Both the position numbers and the translations under genes were made by a program. A stretch of DNA of 64,000 nucleotides. Origin: Distichodus sexfasciatus. Taxonomy: Eukaryota; Chordata; Actinopteri; Characiformes; Distichodontidae. The stretch lies in NCBI GenBank assembly GCA_032718565.1, contig JAVGVS010000018.1, positions 3,092,017-3,156,016 of the forward strand. Direction: 5' to 3'. This document shows positions 13,701 to 27,412 of this stretch, in pieces (the stretch's first letter is position 1; each line of letters begins with the position of its first letter). The notes beneath the pieces are model-generated. The model was not told where the DNA came from, did no database searches, and worked only from the letters and a program-made list of their open reading frames with translations.

Positions 13701-14858
13701 AAAAAAAACCACACATATTACATTTATATAATAAAGCAACAAGCATTCAATATGTATCTAAGCTTTACCCGAACACAAAATATTTACTTAACACTTAGTA
13801 CAGTTTTTAATCATTTTAGTATGGCCGAACTCAAAGTTATTGCAGCACTAACTCTGAAACACCAAACATGCTTCTAAAATCTAGAATATATGTTTGATTA
13901 AAGCTACATTCTGAAGAAACTGCCGTCGGTGGCCCTGCTGAGCAGAAGTTCTTAATTAGGTCTTGTATGGTATATATAACTGCATATACAGCACATGATT
14001 TATAACACAATCAGATAATACTTGTAGTGAAATAGTTAATTATAAGGAAAGACAAACTAAATAAATAATAATGAAACAAATAAATAATGAAAATAAATAA
14101 ATGTAATTTGGTGTAAACAGGATGTTGCGTGCTGAAATTATGATCATTGAAATCAATTATGATTATTTTCAAAATCTAAAATATGTACATTATGTATAAA
14201 CAAAATGTATATATTATGCATAAAATATAGATAAAATGGTCTGACAAATGGGAATTTTACACAATGGACAACTGCACTTAAACTCTAGCAATTTTTCCTA
14301 TCTACGCATCTGCTAAATTTTATTCTTATTTTAGTATTTATTTATACCTACTTCACAGCTGTTCTATATGCACTCTAAAATAAGCAAGCAACAATTGTTC
14401 TGTTCTAAAAACATGGACCAGAGCTTGTATACATTTTCTCATTAAAGACCGTTTTAACATAGAAAAAATGCATTTATAGTATAAATCACAATTCATTTAT
14501 GTATTCTACTTGCTAGAGATTCAGCATTTGATGAATAATACTTAAATTTTCATTTAGTTCTACAATGATACTCATACCCATGAGAGTCCTGATTATTATT
14601 TGATAAAGTCTGACTTAAGCAACAATTAGTAACTGAGATGTTGTCATAGTTGTCAATTAACATTGTGTTCATGTTTATACTCAGAATGTATTAAACAGAT
14701 AATACAATTCACTCAACAGTGCTTATTTAAAGAGTTTTCCACATGAAAATAACAAAACAATACAAAAGTTTGCCTTTGTAGTGTTTTTGCACAGATGTAT
14801 TGCTATTATACCGTAGCCCAAAGAGGAAACAATATATGGAATAATGTACTCACAATGC

Positions 14859-14864
14859 TTTATT
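14859..14864 (-). terminator. grm1: Proximal polyadenylation signal AATAAA of grm1
   Basis: AATAAA on the minus strand lies only about 15 nt past the grm1 stop codon. Further AATAAA motifs occur downstream, so this may be one of several sites or unused. Confidence 0.4.
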
Positions 14865-14878
14865 TTGGTAAAGCTTAT

Positions 14879-17800
14879 TCACAAAGTAGAAGAGCTTTGT
14901 TTGTAGTCTCTGAGGATGACGGATGCATATGTCACACTTGGCGGTGCGCACAGGATAGACTCAGAAACAGGGGAGTTGGGGATGGGGCTACCGGAGCCCA
15001 TACAGTCCCGAAATGGGGAGGGTGGCATTAGGGCCAGCGAGTCCTCCATCGCCAGCTTAATCTGCACCAGATCCTCCTCATCATGGATTTGTGCATTGTC
15101 ATACATGTAACCATGGAGGAGACCAAACTGCTCGCCCTCCACCTCCTCTTCCTCCTCCAGGGGACAGCAAGGCTGCTTTGAGTAAGGGACCAGATGCATG
15201 GGCAGGGCCTGCTGGGTGGGCAGAATGAGGGGGTGATATGCTGGACTCAGCATGCTCTCAGGCTCGGGCAAACTAATAATCTCATCCAGATCCGAGATGC
15301 TTGAATCGAACTTTCCTCCCACATCCTGATGTTGGTCTGCAATAACATGCTGGGGGAGAACACATTTCTGTGGCAAGTGCTGCTCAGGGGTATACAATTC
15401 CTGCTTGATGCTCACTTCTTCGATGGGCTTGCTGGCAGGCGAATACCTGTGAGCAATTAGAGCAGGGCTGGGAGGGTTGTATCTGACTGGGTCGCCCTCC
15501 TCCTCCTCAGCTACATTGTACAGAGTTTTAGTGCTTAGGTCTGAAAACTCCAGGCCTGTATTATGGTAGGTGTTAGTTAGAGGTTTGATGACTGCCGTCT
15601 GATTGGAGCCGGCCTCCTGTCTCTTCACATGCACAGATAGTCTGTGCCACATGTGTTCTCCTTTCGGAGGATGTCTTGAACCTGGTTCAGACCATGACAC
15701 AGACTTTCCATTAGAACTATGAACAAAATAAAGATGGCAGTTATTTCACAGGAACCGAGAAAAGTGAACACAAGAGCAACATTTCTGGTTCATGTAAAAA
15801 ATTGCTGTCAGTTTGCTTGAGTGTAATTTGAATATATAAACAAATATTTACTTAATATTTGTTTTCTGATCCTTTAATAAGGCAAAAAGCATACTATGAT
15901 TTCTTTACCCTATAACACTAGTATAGCAATGATTCATGTAATTGGCGATTAAGCACAGATACAACCATTTATATGGAGCACAGCCTCTCTCGGCCCTGTT
16001 ACCGAGACACCCCTGGGTGTGGGTTTTAATTGCAGTCGACCTGCAAATCTGAGATGTCTGTGAAAGCTGTTAATTGAAGACTGCCCTGAAAATGGCATGA
16101 CCTAAAGGTCTGGATGAAGCATGAATTATGAGACTGGGGCCCATGGGTACTGGTACTCACGCAACAGAGCAGAGAGGGGCTGTTCCTATTGTGGATTGGC
16201 TGAGAAGACTTACTTTGCATTTCCAGACGCATTCTTCTTGCGTTTGAACATGTTGAGCAGGCTGTTGCTCCTGCAAGCAATTTTGCCATCACCCACATGC
16301 ATGCGCACCACATCTGAGGTGGTGAAAGCGCTACGCACGTTCCTCTCAGGCTTGGCAATGATGATGTACATCTTGGGGGTGAACATGCAGCCCAGGGCCA
16401 CAGTGACGCTCAGGCTGACAGAAAAGGATGTAGTGATGATCTTGTAGTTGGAGCCAAAGTAAATGGGCACAAAAGCCAACCAGATGATGCAGGTGGTGTA
16501 CATGGTAAAGGCGATGTACTTGGCCTCATTGAAGTTGGCCGGAACATTGCGAGTCTTGAAAGCGTAGTAGGTGCAGCTGAGGATCAGCAGGCCATTGTAG
16601 CCCAGCGGCGCCACCATGCCCATGTTGCTGGTGTTGCAAATGAGGAAGACCTCCCTGATGCTCGGGTAGGACTTGATAGGCTCTGGTGGCTCCAAGATGA
16701 TGAGGGTGACCTCCAGCGTGAGCTGCACACTGATGAGGATGAAGGCAATGACCACTTGTGCCCAGGCGCTCATGAAGCGTGGTTTGCGTGTGCAAATCTT
16801 CTTCTTGCTGCCGGCCAGGATGCGGGCGATGCGGTTGGTCTTTGTAACCAGGGCTGAGTAACACATGGAGGCAGAGAGTCCCACTAGAAGTCGTTGCAGG
16901 TAACAAGAAGCCACCGAGGGCCTGGCAATGAGAGTGAAGGGACAGATATAACCAAGGAAGATCCCAGCAAGGATGATATAGCAGAGCTCTCGGCTGGAGG
17001 ACTTGACCACAGGTGTGTCTTTGTAGAGGATGAAGACCAAGGTGACAAAACTTGTTACCAGAATACCCAAGCATGAGAAGACCACTGCCGCAATGGACTC
17101 AGCATGACTCCACTCCAGATAACGAAGGGGAATGGGTTCACAGCCTGTCAAAAGAAGAAAAATCAAACAAACAAACAAAAATCAATTATTTTGTGCGATA
17201 TATTTGTTAAATATAGAGAAATTTAGGTCACTTTAGTTTTTTGTTTAGGTTTTGAGTGACTTTTGTAATTACAAATGTTGCTGTTATAAATTATTTTCCC
17301 AACTTTTAATCATTAACCCAAAATATGAGAGTTCAGAAACTAACAATCAAAACCTCTTTATATGTTTAGACCTCAATAAATATGAAGTAAAACATTAACA
17401 GTTTGTACAGTACATAAATATTGTCATAGAATCAGTTGGGGCAAGTGTGCATGTGAAAGCTATGTAGGTATATATAAATGCAGAGGCTATAAATAATAAA
17501 TAGTAAATACATGCATTGTTTTTCTGTTTTTATACTGGCCATTTGAGTGTGACCGGCCCTCTATTGCACCAATTGCTAAAGTAGGTTTCCAGTTCAGCTA
17601 AAAATAAACAGACTTTCAACTAAGAGAGCAACCATAAGACAGAGCCAGGCCAGGGGAGGAACTGGAGACTGCGGCAAGCGAGCGAGAGAGGATGCAGAGA
17701 GGATGCTACCGCCAAAGTGCTGCATCTTTCTATCCTACTATCATGTTCACATTGATTTTTATACACATTGACATATGGGACTATGAGTTTATCGGTTTAA

Positions 17801-20800
17801 TTGTTAATCAAGTGTTCAAGTACATGATATCTAGCAGTGCTCGCCCTTGAGTTCTTCCTGTTATCATTTGTATTATATAGATCACAAAATGCAATATTTA
17901 TATGTGTGATGGTGTCTACAGCAGAATGTGTTTTGAATTAATGTTTAAGTTCACTGTTAAGACTAAATAAAGGTGCTGTTTTGACATTGAACATCATTGA
18001 AGACTTTTGAAAACAGGCCAGATAAGTAGGAAGTGAAGTAGGTCTGTCACAATTACACTAAGAGAGCAATCTGTAAAAATGATAAATGGCCTTCAGGTGT
18101 CATGGGAAACCTTTGGAAAATAGGACAAAGCAGGCTTCTTAACTGCCAGGTGACAATATGAGCCTGTGTCTTTGTATGTATTTGCACTATATGTGGCTGA
18201 ATCATTTTATAACATTTAAAAAATGTGTATTATATCATGCACAGCATGTTGGTCATTAACAACTATAAGAGTAACTATACATTTTTGATGAACAGTTATA
18301 TATATTCACCAAGGCACAATTTTTGGGGGTTAACTAGAAAGTGAGGATTATCCTCTTATATGTGGAATAGGTGCAGATTTATATAGGCTCTACCTTGCAG
18401 CTCTTCATCGGGCCACCATCCCAGCTCACATGCTTTGCAGGTGAACTCATCCTGGACATACTCGTTGTCCTTGCAGGCGGTGCAGATCCAGCAGCAGCTC
18501 ACCTCGCCTTTCCTAATTACCTGCAAGGACACAAAAGAGTAAGAGACACATAACATGTAAAAATGCCTTTAGGTTCAGAGGTAGTATCTTGTGTCTGCAT
18601 TAGCAGATTGACAAAGAGCGAACGCACATATTCCCGTGATTTCTGAACAACAATCTATTACCTTTTGTATATTTTCTTTATCAAAATCAATTGCTCATCA
18701 TTTGTTGTTGGTTTTCTACTCATCAACATTGAGTAGGGGTGCACAAGCATTTCATTCAGTATTTTAGAAAACTCATTTTCAAGAGTATGTTCTAAATTCA
18801 GCTGTAAATTAACAAAAAGCAAGCATGAATCAGGATCATTCTGAATTTCATGCAGGTGTTAAAACCACTGAAAAGTTTATTTAACCTCACTTCTTTTATG
18901 CTGCTCACAGTTCATAATCATAATTTGTCACATAAATATTCATTCATTATCTGAAACACTTAATCCCTATCAGGGTTGTGGGGACCGGAGTCTATCTTGT
19001 GTCCTGGCCATTTTTGGACTATGGGAAGAAACTGGAGCACCAGCAGAAAAACCCACGCGTACAAGGAGAGAGCATGCGAACTCCGCACAGAAAGACCCCA
19101 TGGCCGACCCAGGGCTCAAAACCTAGGACTTTCTTGTTGTGAGGCAACAGCGGTAACCACCGTGCCACAATGCCATTCTTATTATGTTATTATGATATCT
19201 AAATGGTAAAGAACAGAGGTGTTGCCTCGTTCACTGTTGGAAAGAAAGGGATTTTTTCTATTCTCTTAATGGTCTTCATATGGCTCTCCATATACCCTGG
19301 TTTTCCATTTGCTCCTTTTTCCTATTTCAACAGATAAACCTGAGACCTAATGGAATTTTGTCAATGCCATCCTTACCTTGATCTCCCCTTTAGAGCAGGG
19401 CTCACTGCAAACTGAGCGCACCATTTCACTCCGGTTCATCTGGATCATATAATCATCAATGCTGAGAATGCCTTCATGCCAGGAGCCCACATTGATGTAG
19501 TCATACACACCGGACTCCACATACTGAAGGTTCATTATGTCATACCTGAGACAGAATATCAGGTCCTTAATGCTAATATATTGAAACATTTAAAAAGAGT
19601 CTAGGAAAAAAGATGTGCTAAAAATTCCAATTTAACTAAGATCTCCTATTTTTATCATCTGTCGAAACATCAGAATAAAACTGACCTGCCTGGTGAATCC
19701 CCATTTTCATCAAACCACACATCCTCCCCAGAAACTCCAGTAAAAGATGTCCTGAGCAAAAACTCCAGTAGTTTGCTGCCATCGATGGGGTCCATGGCCT
19801 CGCACAGGCCCACGTAACCAGGGCACAGGTGCTGATGCATGTCATGGAGACCATGAGCCATGGCATATATGGCATTTATGACGAAACCCATCTTACTGTC
19901 TTGCACATAGTTCTCCTCCAGGCTTTCATAACCTGTCAATACAATCAAAGCAGACAGACAGAATATTATCATTCAGAAACTGTATATCGACTGGTGTGTT
20001 TTATGCGTGCATGTTTGAAATGAAATTATTTTTACTGAAATCTGCAACCAAAGGACAACTGAACCACTTTAACATAACCCACACTTTAAAAGCATTCCCA
20101 TGGCAGCAAAGATTCAGCACAACACATTACAGTTCCAGTGTAATGCATTTGAAATGATAGGGTGTCCAAAGACCCATGATTCTCTCAAAGTTAACAGGCA
20201 ACAGGACACAAAGCTCTGCTCCTTTGAAGCAATCCAAATATAATCCAAAGGGAGGCAGCATTAAAACAGAGTATCAAAAGCATGCTTGTTACCATGGAGA
20301 GGCATTCCATTCTGCAATCCCACTCACTGCTTAATTAGTAATAGACATTATTATTATTAATTGAGAAATTAATAATTTACTTATGTTCTCATTTTCTTGT
20401 CTCCCACATGAATCAGAATAGATCTACCACAGGACAGTTCTAACATCCCTGACCCCAAACCCCTTCATGGCTTGATAAAAAAAAAAGCCAACATATAGGA
20501 AATGTCAAAGGACACCCTATCAGTGCACTTTACCAAGCCGGCAGGAAGCAGTATCAGGCATTAATGGCGGCTTTGAGGGAAAGTATATTAATGTGAGGAA
20601 CATACTTTTAACTGATAGGATCTTTATAGTTCCAGTGGGTTGCAGCAAGCAGTGAGCAACAGGCTAAACCAAGACATGCTTTGTGAAAACCGCTGCTTTT
20701 GTGAAAGCTCACATACATTCATGACAGAGAGATGGTATTGTCACAATATCCTGAAGATATTAGAGATTACACATATACTATCAGTATCCTCGTCTGTTTT

Positions 20801-23800
20801 ATTTCATATTTCAGCCATGTTCCTGACAAGGTGGCTCTAGAAGAGAGTTTAGGGATATTTAGATATTTACCTTCAAACATCTTAGATTTGCATCCATTCA
20901 TAAGTAGTTTTTTAAATATGTGAATTAAAATTCATGCATGAAAGGCATGAAGATTTGACCACATTAGTTTGGAAGTGAAAGCTACAACATGAGCCCTTTA
21001 CCTGTGCTGGGCAAAAATTGAGAAAAATCTACTTGGAATTTATTTATAAAGGCACACTGAAGAGATGTATTCTGACTTTTTATTGTAAATGTCACACAAA
21101 GTAAAAATGGTCTTGTTTCTTGTTCAGTGCCGCACACAGTATTTTCCATTTTCATTCTGAGCTGAAGCAACCAAATGTGCTTTGTGGCAAAAAGGGTCCC
21201 TGTTTAAAGCATGCAGCAAAGCCATGTTGATTGTGACTGATAAAGGGAATGTTATTGGGATCTAAAGTCATATATCACAAAGTGCCCACTGTTTATTGTT
21301 GCAGTCTACAAAACATCCCAATAACTTTATATATATTAGAGGTCTACCGATACACAATTTTACACAGTGCTGTAATTTATAGTAATCACTTGAACCAATG
21401 ACTGACAGTAATGACAGGACCATGATGTATACAACATATAATGATTTAGATAACAGTACATGATTGTGTGATATCAGTTGACCTCTAGCTATATGACTAA
21501 ATTGCCTCCAAGCTCCATTCACAAATATTTACTTACCATCTCGAAGTTCTAGACAAAAAAATAATAGAGGTAACAGAACAGCAGACTATGACTATTTCAC
21601 TGTGTAGATATTCATGAAAGTATTTGTTACAGCACCTTAAGTGCCTAGCCTGTTTAGGGAAGGCTTAACTCCAAAAGGGCAAGGCATTTTATAACTTCAC
21701 TTTGAGATGAAGATGATAAACTCGTGTTAGATAATAAAAAAAACAAAAGAATGGGGTGGAGTGTGGACACAAAGTGACAAAAAAGAATACAGGATATGTA
21801 ATAAAATGCAATTAGGTAAACACACAATATAACCAAGTTAGATTAATAGCAGCATGATACTTGTTCTGTACAAGTCATGTTTGGTTTTTGGTAACATTTA
21901 GCAATGATCTAACAGATCTACTTCACAAACTGTGAATTTGCAGGTGGTAAAAATAATTTGGTACTTGGAAAACATGCTTATTGAGTGTTGTTTTGTATAA
22001 TTTAATGTTAATGGGTGCAATTTCTAAAGAAAATTATGCGAAGTAAAAAGCAAAATGATTTACCTAGGTCACCTTTTTCAGTCAGCAGAGAAAATGATTA
22101 CAAGTAGAAAAAGAGCAAAGAAGAAAACCTTGTAATGAAAAAACAACAATATCAATGGCCACATCTTCACAGATTTTCACTTTATGAAGACCTAGTAGTT
22201 GTATTTACTGCCTGCTCTGTTCTTGTCATCATTAGGCTTTTATGATGAAGTGATGACACTTTGGTGACTATGTGTCCTTTCTGCCCTCACCTGAGCAGTT
22301 CTTCTTGTAGTTTGTGTTCTCTTGTGAATGTCCTGGGATACGACACTGGAAGCGATGTTGCCAGAATTCAGCAAACCAGGGGTTCCTGGTGTTGGCATTA
22401 AGCCGCAACTTTAAGTAGTAATCATTGAACGACGTGACCTCCTCAGTTTGTAACTTCATGGTGATGCCACCGACGGCTTCTTGTTCATAGCCCTCCACCA
22501 CTTCATCTCTGTCTGCCCAGCCATCGCTAAGGAAAGCAGGTCACATAGTGTCTTATTAGTTTCCTAATTAATGTCAACCTGCCTATTGTCAGGCCCTTAC
22601 CTGTAATGCTCAAATAACATGAACAAAACAACTGACACCCTTGTGTGAACTGACCTAGTTAAGCCCTGCTCAGTTTCCTTTCCCTGGGATTTTATCTGAA
22701 AATACTCTTTCTTGCCTGGAACATGTGATGGAGCTCCTATGTTTCTTAAATGAATGTGAACATTTTAGAAAAGTTTCTGTGAAAAGTGGAAATATAATTC
22801 AAACTCTTTTTTTTGCCAATAGGATTTGAGTTTTACGGAACACCCCACAAAATGGGCATTTTGTACATCAATTCATAAGGGGTCTAATACATTGTTTAAT
22901 AAGAGGTTTAATTTGCCAGCCAAAATAATCTCTTTTAGTAGAGTATATCATTATTATATATGTGTACTGATGTAGACACGAAGTACCCATAAGTTAAAAG
23001 TTCATAATTTAGCTCAGTGTAGTGGTCTTTGTGTTTTTATTCATGATGGAGGCACATTTCAGTGGTTACTCAGTGTCTCCAGAGCCATCTGTCTCCCAGC
23101 ACCCTATACACAATGTCTGCCAAAATTGTCCTATTCTTAGGTACCTGTTTGGAGTTCATATGGCACTTGCAACTGACTTTCAATACAGGTTCAAAAATAT
23201 TTTTAAAATATAATGAATCCAACAATGAAAATATAAAATAAACCACCTTATGAACTCATCAACAGGTTTTTCAATAAAGATAAATTAGATTTTGCAGATT
23301 TTTGATTGTATCAGGTACCATTCTCTCATTTGTAAAATATGATCCGAACAGAATTGCTTTTCAAGAAAATGCAATTACTTTGATCATTAGACTATCTTTT
23401 CCTAGATCAATGGTGCAATTCCCTGCAAGTTAGTGCAAAGCTTTGAATCAGACTCTTTCGAAACATTCTCCTTGACCCAGAATAGAACAGCCTTGGCCGG
23501 CTGATGTTCTCTTTTTCAGCCTACAGAGACTTCACTGGCAGCAAGAGAGGGGAAAGAGAAGGCTGTCTCAACAAGCATGTGGAGCTGATTGCTCAGACTG
23601 AACAAAGAGTCTGTCAAAGAACAATAGTCTAGTCATTCACTTCAGTAACAGATGAATATGAGACCAGTAGTATCTGTGGCTTTGAAATTCCAGCTATTTT
23701 TTTTACAATTGTTTTAATTTCTCTCTCCAGCAGTCTGTAATTTATGGATGAATCAAGACAGTACATATTTCTCAAAGCACATGTCTGTGCATCTCTAAAC

Positions 23801-26000
23801 TGTGACAGCACATTCAAGAGGGGTCCAATGCACAATACATCTTATTTCATTGTCCAGCAGAGAGGCAAGTTGCCTTAATAAATATCTGTTGATGTTGTTA
23901 GGTATGACAGCTCAATATGGAATATTCAATGTGACCAAAAAGACTACATGGTATATTACATTTTTAGTGAAAACTAGAATAATATACAGAAAACTTCCTC
24001 ACTGTATGATAGAGCATCTAATCACCCCTGTCATAAATCTCAAATAAGCAAAGCTGGAAATCTGCTTGCAATCTGTAAATGAATGAAGTGGAACAGTCAC
24101 CTTCCGATAAGAAGGAATTCTCCAGCCACGCCCAAGCGTCTCATTGCCATGAGAAGACCCCGCACAGTCATGCCCTCACAGAAGCACACCACAACTCGGG
24201 CTTTGGGCAGACGCTCCCTCAGCTTCCGCAGCAGTCGGTCAAAGTGCTTCTCACCAGCATTGCTGTAGATCTTATCAGAGTGGGCGATGCATAAGCCCTC
24301 CTGAGATGCCAGCTCCTTGAAGGCCTCCATTCCACTCTCTCCATAGTTCCCTAAGAGAAACAAACAACCATTCCAGAGTCATTGTATCATAGAATCCATC
24401 ACAATTTGCATTTCTTATTTATGCCCACAAACTGGGTTATGCAGGTGACTGTGTAGTGTCTGCCATCAAAGAAAGAGACTAAGTTTCAGATGTTCTAGGA
24501 AAGTATTTTGAGTTTCGTACTCAAATTATTTATCTTAACAAGATATTTATCTAAATCTTTTTTTTTCTTGCAGCAAATTAACCAGAAGCTGAATTAGTTC
24601 TTGTGGAATTCCCTGTATTATTTATATATAATCAGCATTTATGAACGACAGTAGTTTTTCACCACACAGCTTTGAGAATGTGAGGACAAGCTGGGGTAGT
24701 GTGTATATTTTTATACCACCTCCTAAATGCAACCATTTAGAATGAGGCCCCTCTCTGCGCCATACTGGCAGGCTGATGCATTACCTGCCAAGCAGCCTAC
24801 GTTATTATGTAGGACACTTTTCAAATGGCGAGTCACTCAAAAAGGTTTGATACCAAGCCAGCTACTGTGTTCAGTTTTTTCTAGGGGCAGAAATTAATAC
24901 TTTTTTGGGAGAAATGAGATGAGATCAACAGCAAGCATTGTTCTAAAATGTTTAACAGTTGTAATTGGGACAGTCACTGAGAGCAATTGTGCCTCATATT
25001 ATTGTACCACAGTTATGTTGCCTATTTAAAACAAAAATATACATATATAAATAACAACACATTTGAAAAATGCTAATATAGAGATAAACGCTGTGAACAA
25101 TAATATAGTAGACTACAACTAGCATTTACACTTATACTAAGAAACACATGTACTGTCACTCTTAGCTTAAATTCAAATTCCAACTCATGCATGTTGGACA
25201 AGCATCCATTTGTTTTGAGAAAGATTGTTGACCAGAAGCATGAATTCAGCGATGTGACCACACAAATTTAAACATGCAGGTGCTTACTGACCTTCTGTAT
25301 GAACAGCTGATACATAAGTCCAGTTGTACCGTTTAACAATGTCCAGAAGGGCCCTGGCTTGAAGTATGTCAGAGGGCACAACCCTGAGGAAGTATTTATA
25401 CAGGGTTTTATCACTCAGGTCAATGCTTGTGGCAGAATAAGCAATCTGGGGGATGTTGAAGAGCTGTAACAGGTTTTGAACCTGTATTGCTACTGAGCTG
25501 GACCCAGGGCCGATTACACCAGCAATTGGCTTCTTACTGGCTGGTGGCTGATTAGATGGAACTCCATCAATGCACCACTTTGATCCATCCATATCATCCC
25601 GAATTGAAATAAGTGAGTCCCTTATGAACTCAATGCTTTGCTCCAAAGCCACAGATGAGTGCCAGCAAGAATCACGAATTTCACATCCAAGAGTGATGTT
25701 AGGTAAAAGATTGGGATCAGCGTTGATTCTGTCCAGTGTGTAGAACATGGCCTCCACCCTCTGAATGCCATACTGTTCCCTGATCTCTCCACATGTTCTC
25801 TCAGCCACATTCTCTGCCGACGGCTGGTGATGAACAGAAAACAGGGCTCCGATGATTATATCACCGTCCATTCGAGCCACTGACCGGGACGCAGCTCTGG
25901 GTACCAAGGCCCTCTCATATATGTTACTGGCCAATGCATAAAATAAGAAAAGTGTCAGAAATATAATGGCGATGAAGTTCATTCTCATTAGACTCCACAT
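14879..26000 (-). CDS. grm1: Metabotropic glutamate receptor 1 (class C GPCR), complete, 8 coding exons
   Basis: This is a postsynaptic Gq-coupled glutamate receptor. Minus-strand coding exons: 26000-25292, 24350-24101, 22526-22291, 19932-19686, 19545-19377, 18520-18394, 17144-16214 and 15716-14879. All phases agree and give 1168 residues (human about 1194). Order of parts: signal peptide (M1 or M7 start), Venus-flytrap ligand domain with SVARMDGDIIIGALF and GPGSSSVAIQ, cysteine-rich domain (about 520-585, VCSEPC...CCWIC), seven-transmembrane domain wholly within exon 7 (about 585-840, with SSRELCYIILAG and NEAKYIAFTMYT), then a long cytoplasmic tail. The tail keeps the Homer ligand PPSPFR (about 1121-1126) and the C-terminal PDZ ligand SSTL. 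The last residues, VTYASVILRDYKQSSSTL, are typical of mGluR1, not mGluR5. The middle of the tail lacks the long proline/glutamine runs of mammals. The paralogue (grm1a or grm1b) is undecided. Confidence 0.96.
18941..19170 (-). mobile_element. DANA/HE1-like tRNA-derived SINE, diverged, in grm1 intron 5
   Basis: Read on the minus strand, the copy starts with a tRNA-like head (B-box-like gggttttgagccctgg, degraded) and continues into the conserved tail with gttcgcatgctctctccttg and attaagtgtttcagataatg. It matches the better-kept copy at 32740-33094, also on the minus strand. The name is by recognition of the zebrafish DANA/Mermaid type. Confidence 0.65.
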
Positions 26001-26030
26001 GGCCTTAAAGGCTTTGGTTGCCAGATCATA

Positions 26031-26760
26031 TCTGTTGGAGAGGCAGTTGCAGAGAAGAACCCAGAAACGTATCCGCTGGGTTTATACTAAGTGTATCAGT
26101 CATTGTCACTTCTGCCATGAAGACAATAACCACCCTGTGAACAGAATGTAATGCTCAGTTATATATAGTGCATTTAAGAATATAAAAATAGTTACAGTGA
26201 AAGGAGATCCATCAGCACCATGGACAGCATTCAGCCCAAATGAGTCTGCAAATGAGTTGCATTTTAATCTTAAATGTTAAGTTTAACCGTTTCCATTTTA
26301 ACCATTTCTCTGCAGAAAAAAGAACTGCAATAGAATAGTCTTATTATTTAGTTTGTTATGAGATAACAATATAATTTTTTGTGATTCCAATCCTACTTTC
26401 CCTTTTTTTCCTTGCCCACGCTGCTTCAGAAACATCAGAAACTCGAATAGATGATTCTACAAGTTGCAAGAAAAATACGGCAGTAAATATAGACATAGTC
26501 AATGTATTTCTCCATCCACCCATTTTAACGGCGTGCAGCGAACGCAGTCTAGGTGACAGAAGTCCGTTGTCTTACCTGGAATTCGAGGTTAAGTTGTAAT
26601 GCAGCATCTTCAGCCCCATTCCCCGTCTCCTGCAGTTCACCTTCCACCACACGGACACGGTATTTTGCCGAATCCAGAGCGCTCTCTCCCTCCCTCCTGT
26701 TCTCCTCTTCTCTCCTCCATCACTGCATCATAAAGCGGGTCACATCACCCGCAATGTAGG
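26031..26760 (-). other. grm1: grm1 5' UTR: upstream noncoding exon and short leader intron
   Basis: On the minus strand a good donor, TCCAG|GTAAGAC, lies at 26576/26575, and a good acceptor, with a pyrimidine-rich run and AACAG, lies just before 26031. This suggests a noncoding first exon (ending at 26576, start near 26.76 kb) spliced to the exon carrying the start codon at 26000. The boundaries are inferred from splice motifs only. Confidence 0.45.
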
Positions 26761-26779
26761 TGAGAGACATAGTGGTCTC

Positions 26780-27300
26780 TTCAAAACTGCACTATGGCAA
26801 ACTTCATAGAATATAAAATACCTTTTTATCTAATTAATTGCTTCAAACCAGTGGTGCATGCATAAAGAAAAAATGACAATAATTATACCAGTTTGTGCCC
26901 CGTTAATATTAATACTAATGTCTGTTTCTTCTGAAACAAATAGCCCATCTTTTGGAATTTGGTCATCCAAAAAGGAGAACGTACCTTCCATATAGAAGAG
27001 ATGATGTATATTGTACTGATAATCATTCTCGTTGCTATTTAAAGTAGGCAGAATAAAAAAAGGTATAACATATTTAAAAATATAAAATATTAAGTCAACT
27101 TGTGAAATGTTATCGCGTAACTGTAGACAGATTTGCAATTACAAATCACATTTAATGAAGTAGTTTGCCCTAAATCGAGGTTCTTTTGAATACTACAAAT
27201 TCTTTAAAAATGGGTGAACAGCGACATCTCGTGGTTAAACCCCAATCGCGTCGATCTTCGTTTTGGTCTGAATATACGTCACATCCTGCATTTTAAACAT
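26780..27300. promoter_or_regulatory. Divergent promoter region between grm1 and shprh
   Basis: The presumed first exons of grm1 (minus) and shprh (plus) are only about 0.5 kb apart, so the two genes may share control DNA. On the shprh side there is a CRE-like tacgtcac near 27275-27282 and a YY1-like aacatggcgga overlapping 27297-27307, as is common at TATA-less housekeeping starts. The function is inferred from position and motifs. Confidence 0.45.
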
Positions 27301-27412
27301 GGCGGAGCGCTGTTGAGAATTACAGCACATTAGTGGGCCCAGAAGCTGAAATGAAAATGATTTTATGACGATTTTTGTGTTTCTGCAAGAAGGTCGGTTG
27401 GGCGACAGTTGA
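27296..27412 (+). other. shprh: Presumed shprh 5' UTR exon 1
   Basis: Sequence from the YY1-like motif to a strong donor (GTTGA|GTAAGTG at 27412/27413). The next exon begins at 28786 after cttgtcccaacag, and the start codon is at 28795. The UTR contains a short upstream frame, ATG GCG GAG CGC TGT TGA, from 27299. The start of transcription is a guess. Confidence 0.45.

Larger units (their letters stand above)
8184..14858. other. Intergenic region between stxbp5 and grm1
   Basis: No coding exon was recognised here. The region contains the foldback MITE at 8344-8718, a CCAAAT repeat near 10.45 kb, a SINE relic near 10.6-10.8 kb and a 9-bp-stem hairpin at 12994-13018. Otherwise it is AT-rich, with short chance frames only. 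Part of the right half may be grm1 3' UTR, because several AATAAA motifs occur on the minus strand downstream of the grm1 stop. In human, RAB32 and ADGB lie between GRM1 and STXBP5; I found no trace of either here. Confidence 0.6.

Noticed and set aside
16526..17074. 182-codon frame on the minus strand inside grm1 exon 7
   Set aside because: It is a shadow in another frame of the seven-transmembrane exon; the real frame gives a perfect receptor sequence.
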